Assembly: GCA_030040475.1 (NCBI GenBank)
Contig: JASHTQ010000416.1
Coordinates: forward strand, 1-6,817
DNA length: 6,817 bases
Direction of reading: 5' to 3'
DNA from: Streptosporangiaceae bacterium
GTDB lineage: Bacteria > Actinomycetota > Actinomycetes > Streptosporangiales > Streptosporangiaceae
A model generated the notes under the pieces. The model was not told where the DNA came from. It did no database searches and saw only the letters and a program-made list of their open reading frames with translations. Position numbers and translations under genes: made by a program. The first letter of the stretch is position 1; each line of letters starts with the position of its first letter. This document shows, one piece after another, positions 1 through 6,237 of the stretch.

Positions 1-35
1 TCGCAGGCCCTTTCAACGACGATTAGGGTGGCCCC
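1..35 (+). other. Leader of the GH65 gene, probably containing the 3' end of an upstream gene
   Basis: Two plus-strand frames end here. One stops at TAG 24-26, reading AGPFNDD before the stop. The other stops at TGA 37-39, which would overlap the GH65 start as ATGA. Neither tail is diagnostic. In mycobacteria the GH65 gene follows a HAD-family gene of the beta-phosphoglucomutase type (Rv3400-Rv3401), so such a gene could end here; this is inference. A purine-rich AGGGTGG at 25-31, four bases before the ATG, is the only candidate ribosome binding site. The short leader leaves no visible room for a promoter, which suggests co-transcription with whatever lies upstream. Confidence 0.3.
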
Positions 36-2393
36 ATGATCAAGCAGGCTGCGTACGGAACCGAGCCCTGGGTGCTCCGCGAGAAGGAACTCGACCTCGA
101 CCTCCTCGCCCAGAGCGAATCGATCTTCGCGCTGTCGAACGGGCACATCGGGCTGCGCGGCAACCTGGATGAGGGCGCTCCGCACGGGCTGCCTGGCAGC
201 TACCTGAACTCCGTCTACGAGGTACGGCCGCTGCCGTACGCCGAGGCGGGCTACGGCTTCCCCGACGCCGGGCAGACGGTCATCAACGTCACCAACGGCA
301 AGATCTTCCGGCTGCTCGTCGACGACGAGCCGCTGGACGTCAGGTACGGCACCGTCCACTCGCACGAGCGCTGCCTCGACCTGCGGGCGGGCACGCTGAC
401 CAGGCACCTCGACTGGTCCTCCCCGGCCGGCGCCAGGGTCAAGGTCACCTCGGTGCGGATGGTGTCGCTGACCCAGCGGGCAATCGCCGCGTTCAGCTAC
501 ACGGTCGAGCCGGTAGACGCCAAGCTGCGCATGGTGGTCCAGTCCGAGCTGGTCACCAACGAGGAGATGCCGCAGCGCGGCAACGATCCCCGCCTTGCGG
601 CCATCCTGGACTCCCCGCTGGTCAGCGAGGAGTACGGGGCGACGGATGGCCCGCTGCCACGGGCGATTCTGGTGCACAAGACCAAGGTCAGCGGGCTGCG
701 GGTGGCGGCGGGGATGTCGCACCAGATAACCGGCCCGGCGAAGATGGTGACCAGCGTCGAGGCCCGCGAGGACCTGGCCAGGTGCGTGGTTGCGGCCGAG
801 GTGGCACCGGGGGAGAAGCTGCAGATCATCAAGTACGTCGGCTACGGCTGGTCCAGCCAGCGCTCCAAGCCCGCCCTGCTCGACCAGGTCGGAGCCGCGC
901 TGGCCGGCGCGCAGCTGACCGGCTGGGACGGCCTGCTCGCCGAACAGCGCGCCTACCTTGACGAGTTCTGGGACGGCGCGGACGTCGAGGTGGACGGCGA
1001 CGCGGAGATCCAGCAGGCGGTCAGGTTCGGGCTGTTCCACATCCTGCAGGCCGGGGCGCGGGCGGAGCTTCGGCCGATCGCGGCCAAGGGGCTGACCGGG
1101 ACCGGCTACGACGGGCACACCTTCTGGGACACCGAGACGTTCGTGCTGCCGGTGCTGATGTACACCCACCCGGACGCGGCGGGCGACGCGCTGCGCTGGC
1201 GGCACCTCGTCATCGACGTCGCCAAACAGCACGCCATCGACCTCGGTCTATCCGGCGCCGCGTTCCCGTGGCGGACAATCCGCGGCCAGGAATGCTCCGG
1301 TTACTGGCCCGCGGGCACCGCCGCGTTCCACATCAACGCCGACATCGCCGACGCGGTCGACCGCTACCTGGACGCCACCCAGGACGTCAAGTTCGAGCAG
1401 GAGGCCGGCCTGGAGCTGATGGTGGAGACCGCCAGGCTGTGGCGCTCGCTCGGCCAGCACGACGCGACGGGCACGTTCAGGATCGAGGGCGTGACCGGGC
1501 CCGATGAGTACAGCGCGGTCAAGGACAACAACATCTACACCAACCTGATGGCGCAGCGGAACCTGTCCTGCGCCGCGCGCCTGGCCGAGAAGCACTCCGA
1601 CGCGGCCGCGGCGCTCGGCGTGACCACGGAGGAGGCCGCCTCCTGGCGGGACGCCGCGGCCGCGATGTACATCCCGTTCGACGAGCGGCTCGGCGTGCAC
1701 CCGCAGCACCAGGGGTTCACCGACTACGCGAGGTGGGACTTCAAGAACACTCCCGAGGACCACTACCCGCTGCTGCTGCACTACCCGTACTTCCAGCTCT
1801 ACCGCAAGCAGGTGGTCAAGCAGGCGGACCTGGTGCTGGCCATGTACCTGCGCCCGGACGCGTTCACCCCCGAGCAGAAGGCCCGCAACTTCGCCTACTA
1901 CGAGCCGCTGACCGTGCGCGACTCCTCGCTGTCGGCCTGCACCCAGGCGGTGGTCGCCGCCGAGGTCGGCCAGCTGGACCTGGCCCACGATTACCTGGCC
2001 GAGGCCGCGCTGATGGACCTGGCCGACGTGGAGCACAACACCTCGGACGGCGTGCACATGGCCTCACTGGCCGGGGCCTGGATGGCGCTGGTGGCCGGCT
2101 TCGGCGGGATGCGCGCCGGAGACGGCCAGCTGGCCTTCAGCCCGCAGCTACCGCCCGGCCTGATCTCGCTGAGTTTCCGGATGCGCTACCGCGGCCGCAA
2201 GCTGCGCGTCACGATCGCCCACAGCCGGGCCAAGTACGAGCTCCTCGACGGCGACCCGCTCAAGGCGACCCACTACGGCAAGGAGTTCGAGTTCGGCGCA
2301 AAGGCCATGGAGCACGACATCCCGCGCCTGCACCCCGGCCCCCGCCCCGAGCAGCCCCCCGGCCGCGCCCCGTACAACCGCTCCGGCAGCTGA
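36..2393 (+). CDS. Glycoside hydrolase family 65 protein, probable disaccharide phosphorylase
   Basis: This 785-residue protein is predicted to cleave an alpha-linked glucose disaccharide (maltose, trehalose, kojibiose or similar) with inorganic phosphate, giving beta-glucose 1-phosphate and free sugar in the cytoplasm. No signal peptide is visible. The N-terminal beta-sandwich (about 1-280) carries the family signature SIFALSNGHIGLRG. The (alpha/alpha)6 catalytic barrel follows, with FWDTE at 363-367 and TGPDEY at 487-492, where Glu491 matches the general acid of GH65 phosphorylases. KQ at 595-596 fits the substrate-contacting pair, and DSSLS (629-633) and His674 in GVHMAS fit the phosphate-binding site, which argues for phosphorolysis over hydrolysis. 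A small beta-domain and a proline-rich, probably disordered tail of about 25 residues end the protein. Length and motifs match M. tuberculosis Rv3401 (786 aa, from memory). The ATG fits the family start. The exact substrate cannot be read from the sequence. Confidence 0.93.
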   Translation: MIKQAAYGTEPWVLREKELDLDLLAQSESIFALSNGHIGLRGNLDEGAPHGLPGSYLNSVYEVRPLPYAEAGYGFPDAGQTVINVTNGKIFRLLVDDEPLDVRYGTVHSHERCLDLRAGTLTRHLDWSSPAGARVKVTSVRMVSLTQRAIAAFSYTVEPVDAKLRMVVQSELVTNEEMPQRGNDPRLAAILDSPLVSEEYGATDGPLPRAILVHKTKVSGLRVAAGMSHQITGPAKMVTSVEAREDLARCVVAAEVAPGEKLQIIKYVGYGWSSQRSKPALLDQVGAALAGAQLTGWDGLLAEQRAYLDEFWDGADVEVDGDAEIQQAVRFGLFHILQAGARAELRPIAAKGLTGTGYDGHTFWDTETFVLPVLMYTHPDAAGDALRWRHLVIDVAKQHAIDLGLSGAAFPWRTIRGQECSGYWPAGTAAFHINADIADAVDRYLDATQDVKFEQEAGLELMVETARLWRSLGQHDATGTFRIEGVTGPDEYSAVKDNNIYTNLMAQRNLSCAARLAEKHSDAAAALGVTTEEAASWRDAAAAMYIPFDERLGVHPQHQGFTDYARWDFKNTPEDHYPLLLHYPYFQLYRKQVVKQADLVLAMYLRPDAFTPEQKARNFAYYEPLTVRDSSLSACTQAVVAAEVGQLDLAHDYLAEAALMDLADVEHNTSDGVHMASLAGAWMALVAGFGGMRAGDGQLAFSPQLPPGLISLSFRMRYRGRKLRVTIAHSRAKYELLDGDPLKATHYGKEFEFGAKAMEHDIPRLHPGPRPEQPPGRAPYNRSGS

Positions 2394-2429
2394 CGCCCGG
2401 CCGTGCAAGTGCCCGCCTAGCTGGCCGCA

Positions 2430-2459
2430 AGCCGCCTCGTCTTCCGGCGCGAGGTGGTT
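2430..2459 (+). terminator. Possible stem-loop terminator downstream of the GH65 gene
   Basis: An inverted repeat pairs 2430-2439 with 2450-2459 in a 10-base-pair stem with two G-U wobbles and a 10-base loop. The core is CCGCCTCG against CGAGGTGG. It lies 36 bases after the GH65 stop. There is no U-tract, so it is not a classical intrinsic terminator, although U-poor stem-loops are often proposed as terminators in actinobacteria. Chance pairing is common in DNA this rich in GC. Confidence 0.35.
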
Positions 2460-2478
2460 CGCTATCGACTACAGCGAT

Positions 2479-2893
2479 ATGGGCCGGGTCTCGCTGTGGA
2501 CGGACACGCTGTTTGGCGGGGGGTCCGGGCCGCGCGGGCCTGCAGCTCACCTCCACCGTACTGAGGGTCGTGACGCCCAGCTTCCGCCTGGACATCCCGC
2601 GGGCATCGCTGCGCTCGGCCACCCGCTCCGCGCGCTCGGTCCGGGAACAATCGGGGTCCACGGCGGCCACGGGCGATGGCTCGTGAACGGCTCGCACAAC
2701 GGCCTGGTCGAGCTCGCCATCGAGCCGCCCTGTTACAACACCCCGGCAGCCCAGCACGCTGTTCCGCAAGATGAGGGTCAGTTCGCTGACCGTCAGCCTC
2801 GTCGACCCGGACGGCCTCATCGCCCCGGACGGCCTCGTCGACCCGGACGGCCTCGTCGCCGCGGTCAAGGACGACGAGCGGCCTGTGCACTGA
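2479..2893 (+). pseudogene. Frame-disrupted small gene, about 137 residues if repaired
   Basis: No single frame is open across this stretch, but strongly coding-like codons continue from one frame to the next. ATG 2479 begins MGRVSLWTDTLFGG. After the G6 run (2518-2523) the signal moves one frame and reads LQLTSTVLRVVTPSFRLDIP, with 33 of 35 codons ending in G or C from 2540. After GGG at 2643-2645 it moves back and reads GVHGGHGRWLVNGSHNGLVE (31 of 36). After CCCC at 2741-2744 it moves again and reads STLFRKMRVSSLTVSL to TGA 2891-2893 (38 of 40 from ATG 2771). Removing one G, adding one G and removing one C gives an unbroken 414-base frame. The pattern FRLDIPR, then GRWLVNGS..GLVE, then LTVSL.DPDGLVAA resembles, from memory, small hypothetical actinobacterial proteins of unknown function. 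No ribosome binding site sits at a normal distance. It is either a decayed gene or carries three sequencing indels. Confidence 0.6.
2800..2859 (+). repeat. 18-base tandem repeat, three copies plus a partial fourth
   Basis: Units at 2800-2817, 2818-2835 and 2836-2853 share the form CRTCGMCCCGGACGGCCT. Units 1 and 3 are identical and unit 2 differs at two bases. A truncated fourth copy (CGTCGCC) starts at 2854. The period is a multiple of three, and in the frame of the last coding segment it encodes repeats of the DPDGLV/APDGLV type. This looks like in-frame slippage expansion near the C-terminus of the disrupted gene, where one DPDGLV would be expected. Confidence 0.85.
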
Positions 2894-3047
2894 GGCTCGG
2901 CGGATCGGGCGCCCCCTGGAGGATTTAACCGCCCGGCACTGACATTTCCGTGCCCTTATCCACCGCCGCGCCAGTCCTTCGCCGAGCAATCCACCGCCCC
3001 CGAGGCAGTCCTGCGGATCGCACCCGACTGCGGCGATCGTCGGAATC
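2894..3047. other. Non-coding gap before the yraN-comM-dprA operon
   Basis: No convincing coding signal is seen on either strand here. The operon promoter is expected in this stretch. CTGACA at 2939-2944 resembles a -35 box, but no matching -10 hexamer lies 16-18 bases downstream. A short inverted repeat, CCGAC (3024-3028) with GTCGG (3039-3043), lies just before the yraN ribosome binding site and is too weak to call regulatory. Confidence 0.4.
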
Positions 3048-3052
3048 GGAGG
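3048..3052 (+). promoter_or_regulatory. Shine-Dalgarno site that sets the yraN start
   Basis: GGAGG at 3048-3052 is the strongest Shine-Dalgarno match seen ahead of any gene here. It is 8 bases before ATG 3061 but only 2 bases before ATG 3055, so it supports the start at 3061 over 3055 and over the more distant GTG 2950. Confidence 0.7.
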
Positions 3053-3060
3053 TGATGGCC

Positions 3061-3417
3061 ATGCGGGCGAAGGACGTGCTCGGCAGGTCCGGTGAGCAGG
3101 CAGCGGCAGAATACCTGGAGTCGTCCGGCTTGCGGATCCTGGACCGCAACTGGCGCAGCGCCGACGGCGAGATCGACATCGTCGCGGTCGAGCGGCAGGT
3201 GCTCGTGGTCTGCGAGGTGAAGTCAAGGACCGGGACCCGTTACGGCACGCCGCTGGAGGCAGTCAGCCGGGCCAAGCGCGCCAGGCTGCGCAAGCTCGCC
3301 GTGCAATGGCTGAACGCCCACGGCGTGCGGTTCGACCAGGTCAGGATCGACGTGGTCGGGCTGGTCTACGAGGGCACCGGCGGCTTCACGATCGAGCACA
3401 TCCGCGGGGTGGGCTAG
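3061..3417 (+). CDS. yraN: YraN/UPF0102 family nuclease-like protein
   Basis: This 118-residue protein belongs to the UPF0102 (YraN) family, which has a restriction-endonuclease-like fold related to Holliday junction resolvases. Its cellular role is not firmly established. Family features are clear: LGRSGEQAAAEYL at 7-19, LRILDRNWR at 24-32, then the PD-(D/E)XK-like core with Glu37 and Asp39 in GEIDIV and Glu52 and Lys54 in CEVKSR. The C-terminal RIDVVGL strand and IEHIRG ending are also typical. Length agrees with relatives such as M. tuberculosis Rv2898c (128 aa, from memory). Start ATG 3061 is chosen from the GGAGG spacing; ATG 3055 would add two residues and GTG 2950 a non-conserved 37-residue extension. 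It is the first gene of a tight run with comM and dprA, a common actinobacterial arrangement, which suggests a part in DNA uptake or repair (inference). Confidence 0.93.
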   Translation: MRAKDVLGRSGEQAAAEYLESSGLRILDRNWRSADGEIDIVAVERQVLVVCEVKSRTGTRYGTPLEAVSRAKRARLRKLAVQWLNAHGVRFDQVRIDVVGLVYEGTGGFTIEHIRGVG

Positions 3418-3419
3418 CC

Positions 3420-5030
3420 GTGACGCTGGCTCGCACGTGCTCGGTCGCGTTGGTGGGGGTAACCGGCCACGTGGTCGAGGTCGAGGTGGACATCGCCAAC
3501 GGCCTGGTGGGCATGATCCTGGTCGGGCTGCCCGATACCGCGCTGCGCGAGGCGCGGGACCGGATCCGGGCCGCGATCGTCAACAGCGGCGAACAGTGGC
3601 CGCAGCGGAAGATCACGGTCGGCCTGTCCCCGGCAAGCCTGCCCAAGCGGGGCAGCTGGTTCGACCTGGCCATCGCCTTGGGTGTGCTCGCCGCCGCGGG
3701 CACGATGCCCAGGGCCGCGGTTGACGGCGTGATGTTCTTCGGCGAACTCGGCCTCGACGGGCGGCTGCGACCGGTGCGCGGCGTGCTTCCCGCCGTCGTG
3801 GCCGCAGCGAACGCCGGGTTCTGCAAGGTCATGGTGGCCAGGCAGAATGCGGCCGAAGCCGCGCTGGTGCCCGGCGTGCACGTGATCGCGGCCAGCAGCC
3901 TCGCGGGGGCGGCCGACTGGCTGCGCGGCACGCCGGGCCTGCGCGGCGGCCCGCCGGTGATGGAGTTCGACGGCGGCCAGGAGCTCCCCGCCGCCGGAGC
4001 GGCGGACTGCGAAGCGGCGGACTGCCAAGCGGCGGGCGGCCAGGGGGCGGATGACGGGGAGCGAGGCGCGATGACACCCGATCTGGCCGAGATGCTCGGC
4101 CAGTCGCTGGCGCGGCGAGCCGCCGAGGTGTGCGCGGCTGGCGGGCATCATCTTTCGCTGCTGGGCCCGCCTGGCGCAGGCAAGACAATGCTCGCCGAGC
4201 GGATTCCCACCATCTTGCCCCGGCTCGACGGCCCTGCGGCCCTCGAGGTCACCTCCATCCACTCGGTGGCGGGGACCCTGTCCCCGCAGGTTCCGCTGCT
4301 TACCGATCCGCCGTTCCTGGCCCCGCATCACACCGCTACCAAGGCGGCGATCGTGGGCGGAGGCAGCGGCATCATCCGGCCGGGTTCGGCGTCGCTGGCC
4401 CATCGCGGGGTGCTTTTCCTTGACGAGGCCCCGGAGTTCGGCAGGGACGTTCTCGACGCGCTGCGGCAGCCGCTCGAAGCGGGCGAGGTGGTGGTGGCAC
4501 GGTCGGGGATCACCGCCAGGTTTCCTGCCCGGTTCACGCTGGTGCTTGCGGCGAACCCATGCCCGTGCGCCAAGGTAGCGGGACCCGCGGAAGGCTGCAG
4601 TTGCAGCCCGGCCATGCGACGGCGATACCTGGGGCGGATCTCCGGGCCGCTGCTGGACCGCGTCGATGTGAAGATCGAGCTGGAGCCGGTGGGACGCAAG
4701 GAACTGCTGAACGACAGGAACTTCGCCGAGTCGAGTCGCGCCGTGGCCAAGCGGGTGCTCCAGGCGAGGGAACGCGCAGCTCACCGGCTGCGCGGCACTC
4801 CATGGCGGCTCAACGGCGAGATCCCCGGTTCCGAGCTGCGCCGCAGCTGGCCGCCCGCGCCCGGATCCCTGGCCGCGGTCGAGCGCTCGCTGGAACGCGG
4901 CCAGATCAGCGCCCGCGGCGTGGTGAAGGTGGTCCGCGTCGCCTGGACGATCGCCGACCTGGCAGGCAAGCCCCGCCCGGACAGGGATGACTGCCATGCC
5001 GCGCTCGGCCTGTGGCTCGGTGTGCGGTGA
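3420..5030 (+). CDS. comM: ComM/YifB-type Mg-chelatase-like AAA+ ATPase
   Basis: This 536-residue protein is of the ComM (YifB) family. In Vibrio cholerae ComM is a hexameric helicase that promotes branch migration during integration of transforming DNA; a role in actinobacteria is inferred. Domains in order: an N-terminal Lon/ChlI-like domain (about 1-175) with SVALVGVTGHVVEVEVDIAN and GLVGMILVGLPDTALREARD; a low-complexity linker (about 180-217); the Mg-chelatase AAA+ core with Walker A GPPGAGKT at 249-256 and Walker B VLFLDE at 331-336; a NPCPC...CSC element with Cys381, 383, 393 and 395, possibly metal-binding; GPLLDRVD at 409-416; and the C-terminal domain with ISARGVVKVVRVAWTIADLA. Start GTG 3420 lies 2 bases after the yraN stop, with GGGGTGGG at 3406-3413 as ribosome binding site; longer upstream starts would read through yraN. 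Coupled translation with yraN and dprA is likely. Confidence 0.95.
   Translation: MTLARTCSVALVGVTGHVVEVEVDIANGLVGMILVGLPDTALREARDRIRAAIVNSGEQWPQRKITVGLSPASLPKRGSWFDLAIALGVLAAAGTMPRAAVDGVMFFGELGLDGRLRPVRGVLPAVVAAANAGFCKVMVARQNAAEAALVPGVHVIAASSLAGAADWLRGTPGLRGGPPVMEFDGGQELPAAGAADCEAADCQAAGGQGADDGERGAMTPDLAEMLGQSLARRAAEVCAAGGHHLSLLGPPGAGKTMLAERIPTILPRLDGPAALEVTSIHSVAGTLSPQVPLLTDPPFLAPHHTATKAAIVGGGSGIIRPGSASLAHRGVLFLDEAPEFGRDVLDALRQPLEAGEVVVARSGITARFPARFTLVLAANPCPCAKVAGPAEGCSCSPAMRRRYLGRISGPLLDRVDVKIELEPVGRKELLNDRNFAESSRAVAKRVLQARERAAHRLRGTPWRLNGEIPGSELRRSWPPAPGSLAAVERSLERGQISARGVVKVVRVAWTIADLAGKPRPDRDDCHAALGLWLGVR
3999..4043 (+). repeat. 15-base tandem repeat in the comM linker
   Basis: Two near-perfect units at 3999-4013 and 4014-4028 (GCGGCGGACTGCSAA) differ at one base, and a degenerate third copy follows at 4029-4043. 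They encode AADCE, AADCQ and AAGGQ between the N-terminal ChlI-like domain and the AAA+ core. The period is in frame, so it lengthens a flexible linker without breaking the protein. Confidence 0.8.
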
Positions 5031-6232
5031 TGAGCGGCCAGCCGGCGAGGCTCGACGAGCAGCGGCTGGCCCGCGCCGCGCTCACCTACCTGGCCGAGCC
5101 CGGCGATCCCGCGCTCGGCGCCCTGCTCGCCAGCTGCGAGCCCGCCGAGGTGCTGGCCGCGATCAGGGCGGGCGTGCTGCCCGGGACGGGACCCGGCTGC
5201 GGCGACACCCCGGCGAGCCGGGCCGCGCTGCAGCGCGCGCTCGGCCGCTGGCGGCTCCGTCTTTGCGAGCTGCCAGCCGAGTCCGGCGTCGCCGTGGCCC
5301 AGGGCAAGGACATCAGGCTGATCTGCCCCGGCGACCCGGAATGGCCCGGCGGCCTCGATGATCTCGGCCGGGCCCGACCTTATGCGCTGTGGCTGCGCGG
5401 CCGGTCGGACCTGCACCGCGTCGGCCTGCGTTCGGTCTCGATGGTGGGATCCCGGGCCGCCACCGCGTATGGCACGCATGTGGCCGGAGAGATCGCCGCC
5501 GACCTGGGCGAACGTGGCTGGGCGATTGTGTCGGGAGGGGCGTACGGCATCGACGCCGCCGCCCACCGCGGCGCGCTTGTCACCCGCGCGACCACGATCG
5601 CGGTCCTGGCCTGCGGCGTCGACTATCCCTACCCGGCCGGTCACGACGGGCTCTTCGCTGATATCGCCGCCGAAGGCCTGGTGGTCAGCGAGTGGCCGCC
5701 GGGTCGGCGCCCGGCCAGGCTCCGGTTTCTCGTCCGCAACCGCGTTATCGCCGCGCTGACCGGCGGCACCGTGGTCGTGGAGGCCGGTGAGCGCAGCGGT
5801 GCGCTGAACACCGCGCGGCATGCCGCCGATCTGGGCCGGGCGCTGATGGCCGTGCCGGGGCCGGTGACGTCGGCGCAGTCCGCCGGGTGCCACCGGCTGA
5901 TCAGGGACTGGGGCGCGACGCTGGTCACCAGCGCGACCGACGTGATCGAGATGCTCTCCCCGATAGGCAGCGCCGACGCGCCCGCGGCGAGCCCGGCGAA
6001 AACGAGGTCGCCGGATCTACCGCCCTCCCGCGACGACCTGGACGAGGATAGCGCCAGGGTGCTGGACGCCTTTCCCGCCCGCGGCCGCGCCTGGCCCGCC
6101 ACGATCGCGGTCGACGCGGGAGTAGACCTCGATACGGTGCTGCGCTGCCTGGGCCCGCTGGCCGCCTACGGCTTCATCGAGCGCTGCGACAGCGGCTGGC
6201 GGCTGCGCCGACCCGGCTCGCCCGGCCGGTGA
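5030..6232 (+). CDS. dprA: DNA processing protein DprA
   Basis: DprA binds incoming single-stranded DNA and loads RecA on it during natural transformation; it is widespread even where competence is unproven. The 400-residue protein has an N-terminal helical SAM-like region (about 1-100), the Rossmann-fold DprA core (about 100-310) and a C-terminal winged-helix domain (about 335-395). Core motifs are MVGSRAA from 138, SGGAYGID at 168-175, AVLACGVDYPYPAGH, SEWPPG, RNR at 236-238, VVVEA at 248-252 followed by ERSGALNTARHA, and AVPGPVTSAQSAGCHRLI. SGGAYGID replaces the SGLARGID form of firmicute proteins; I believe it is usual in actinobacteria. Start ATG 5030 overlaps the comM stop by one base (TGATG), typical of coupled translation. 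GTG 5012 would add six residues inside comM. No strong ribosome binding site precedes it, so expression probably depends on comM translation. Confidence 0.95.
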   Translation: MSGQPARLDEQRLARAALTYLAEPGDPALGALLASCEPAEVLAAIRAGVLPGTGPGCGDTPASRAALQRALGRWRLRLCELPAESGVAVAQGKDIRLICPGDPEWPGGLDDLGRARPYALWLRGRSDLHRVGLRSVSMVGSRAATAYGTHVAGEIAADLGERGWAIVSGGAYGIDAAAHRGALVTRATTIAVLACGVDYPYPAGHDGLFADIAAEGLVVSEWPPGRRPARLRFLVRNRVIAALTGGTVVVEAGERSGALNTARHAADLGRALMAVPGPVTSAQSAGCHRLIRDWGATLVTSATDVIEMLSPIGSADAPAASPAKTRSPDLPPSRDDLDEDSARVLDAFPARGRAWPATIAVDAGVDLDTVLRCLGPLAAYGFIERCDSGWRLRRPGSPGR

Positions 6233-6237
6233 GACGG

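Noticed and set aside
1248..2057. 269-codon minus-strand frame opposite the GH65 gene
   Set aside because: Val/Gly/Arg/Leu-rich low-complexity translation opposite the conserved catalytic barrel; an artefact of GC-rich codon bias.
2398..2427. CGGCC...GGCCG inverted repeat after the GH65 stop
   Set aside because: A five-base stem with a 20-base loop is expected by chance in DNA of this composition.
1733..2686. 317-codon plus-strand frame overlapping the end of the GH65 gene
   Set aside because: Most of it is an out-of-frame reading of GH65. Only its last part, from about 2524 to 2644, looks coding, and that is one segment of the disrupted gene at 2479-2893.
2479..2928. 149-codon open frame taken as an intact protein
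   Set aside because: Only the first 14 or so residues and the segment around 2644-2745 look coding. The rest is Arg/Pro/Gly-rich out-of-frame sequence (for example RPGRPHRPGRPRRPGRP), so the intact product is unlikely to be real.
2939..2967. CTGACA as a sigma-70-like -35 box for the operon
   Set aside because: No TANNNT-like -10 element lies at the right spacing; the sequence 16-18 bases downstream is GC-only.
2950..3060. Upstream GTG start that would lengthen YraN by 37 residues
   Set aside because: The extension has no resemblance to the family N-terminus, lacks strong third-position bias, and ignores the well-placed GGAGG before ATG 3061.
3414..4997. 527-codon open frame on the minus strand, opposite comM
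   Set aside because: It is a shadow of comM: high GC removes stops from antisense frames. The translation is rich in Arg, Gly, His and Ala with no recognisable motif, while the plus strand has Walker A, Walker B and all family motifs.
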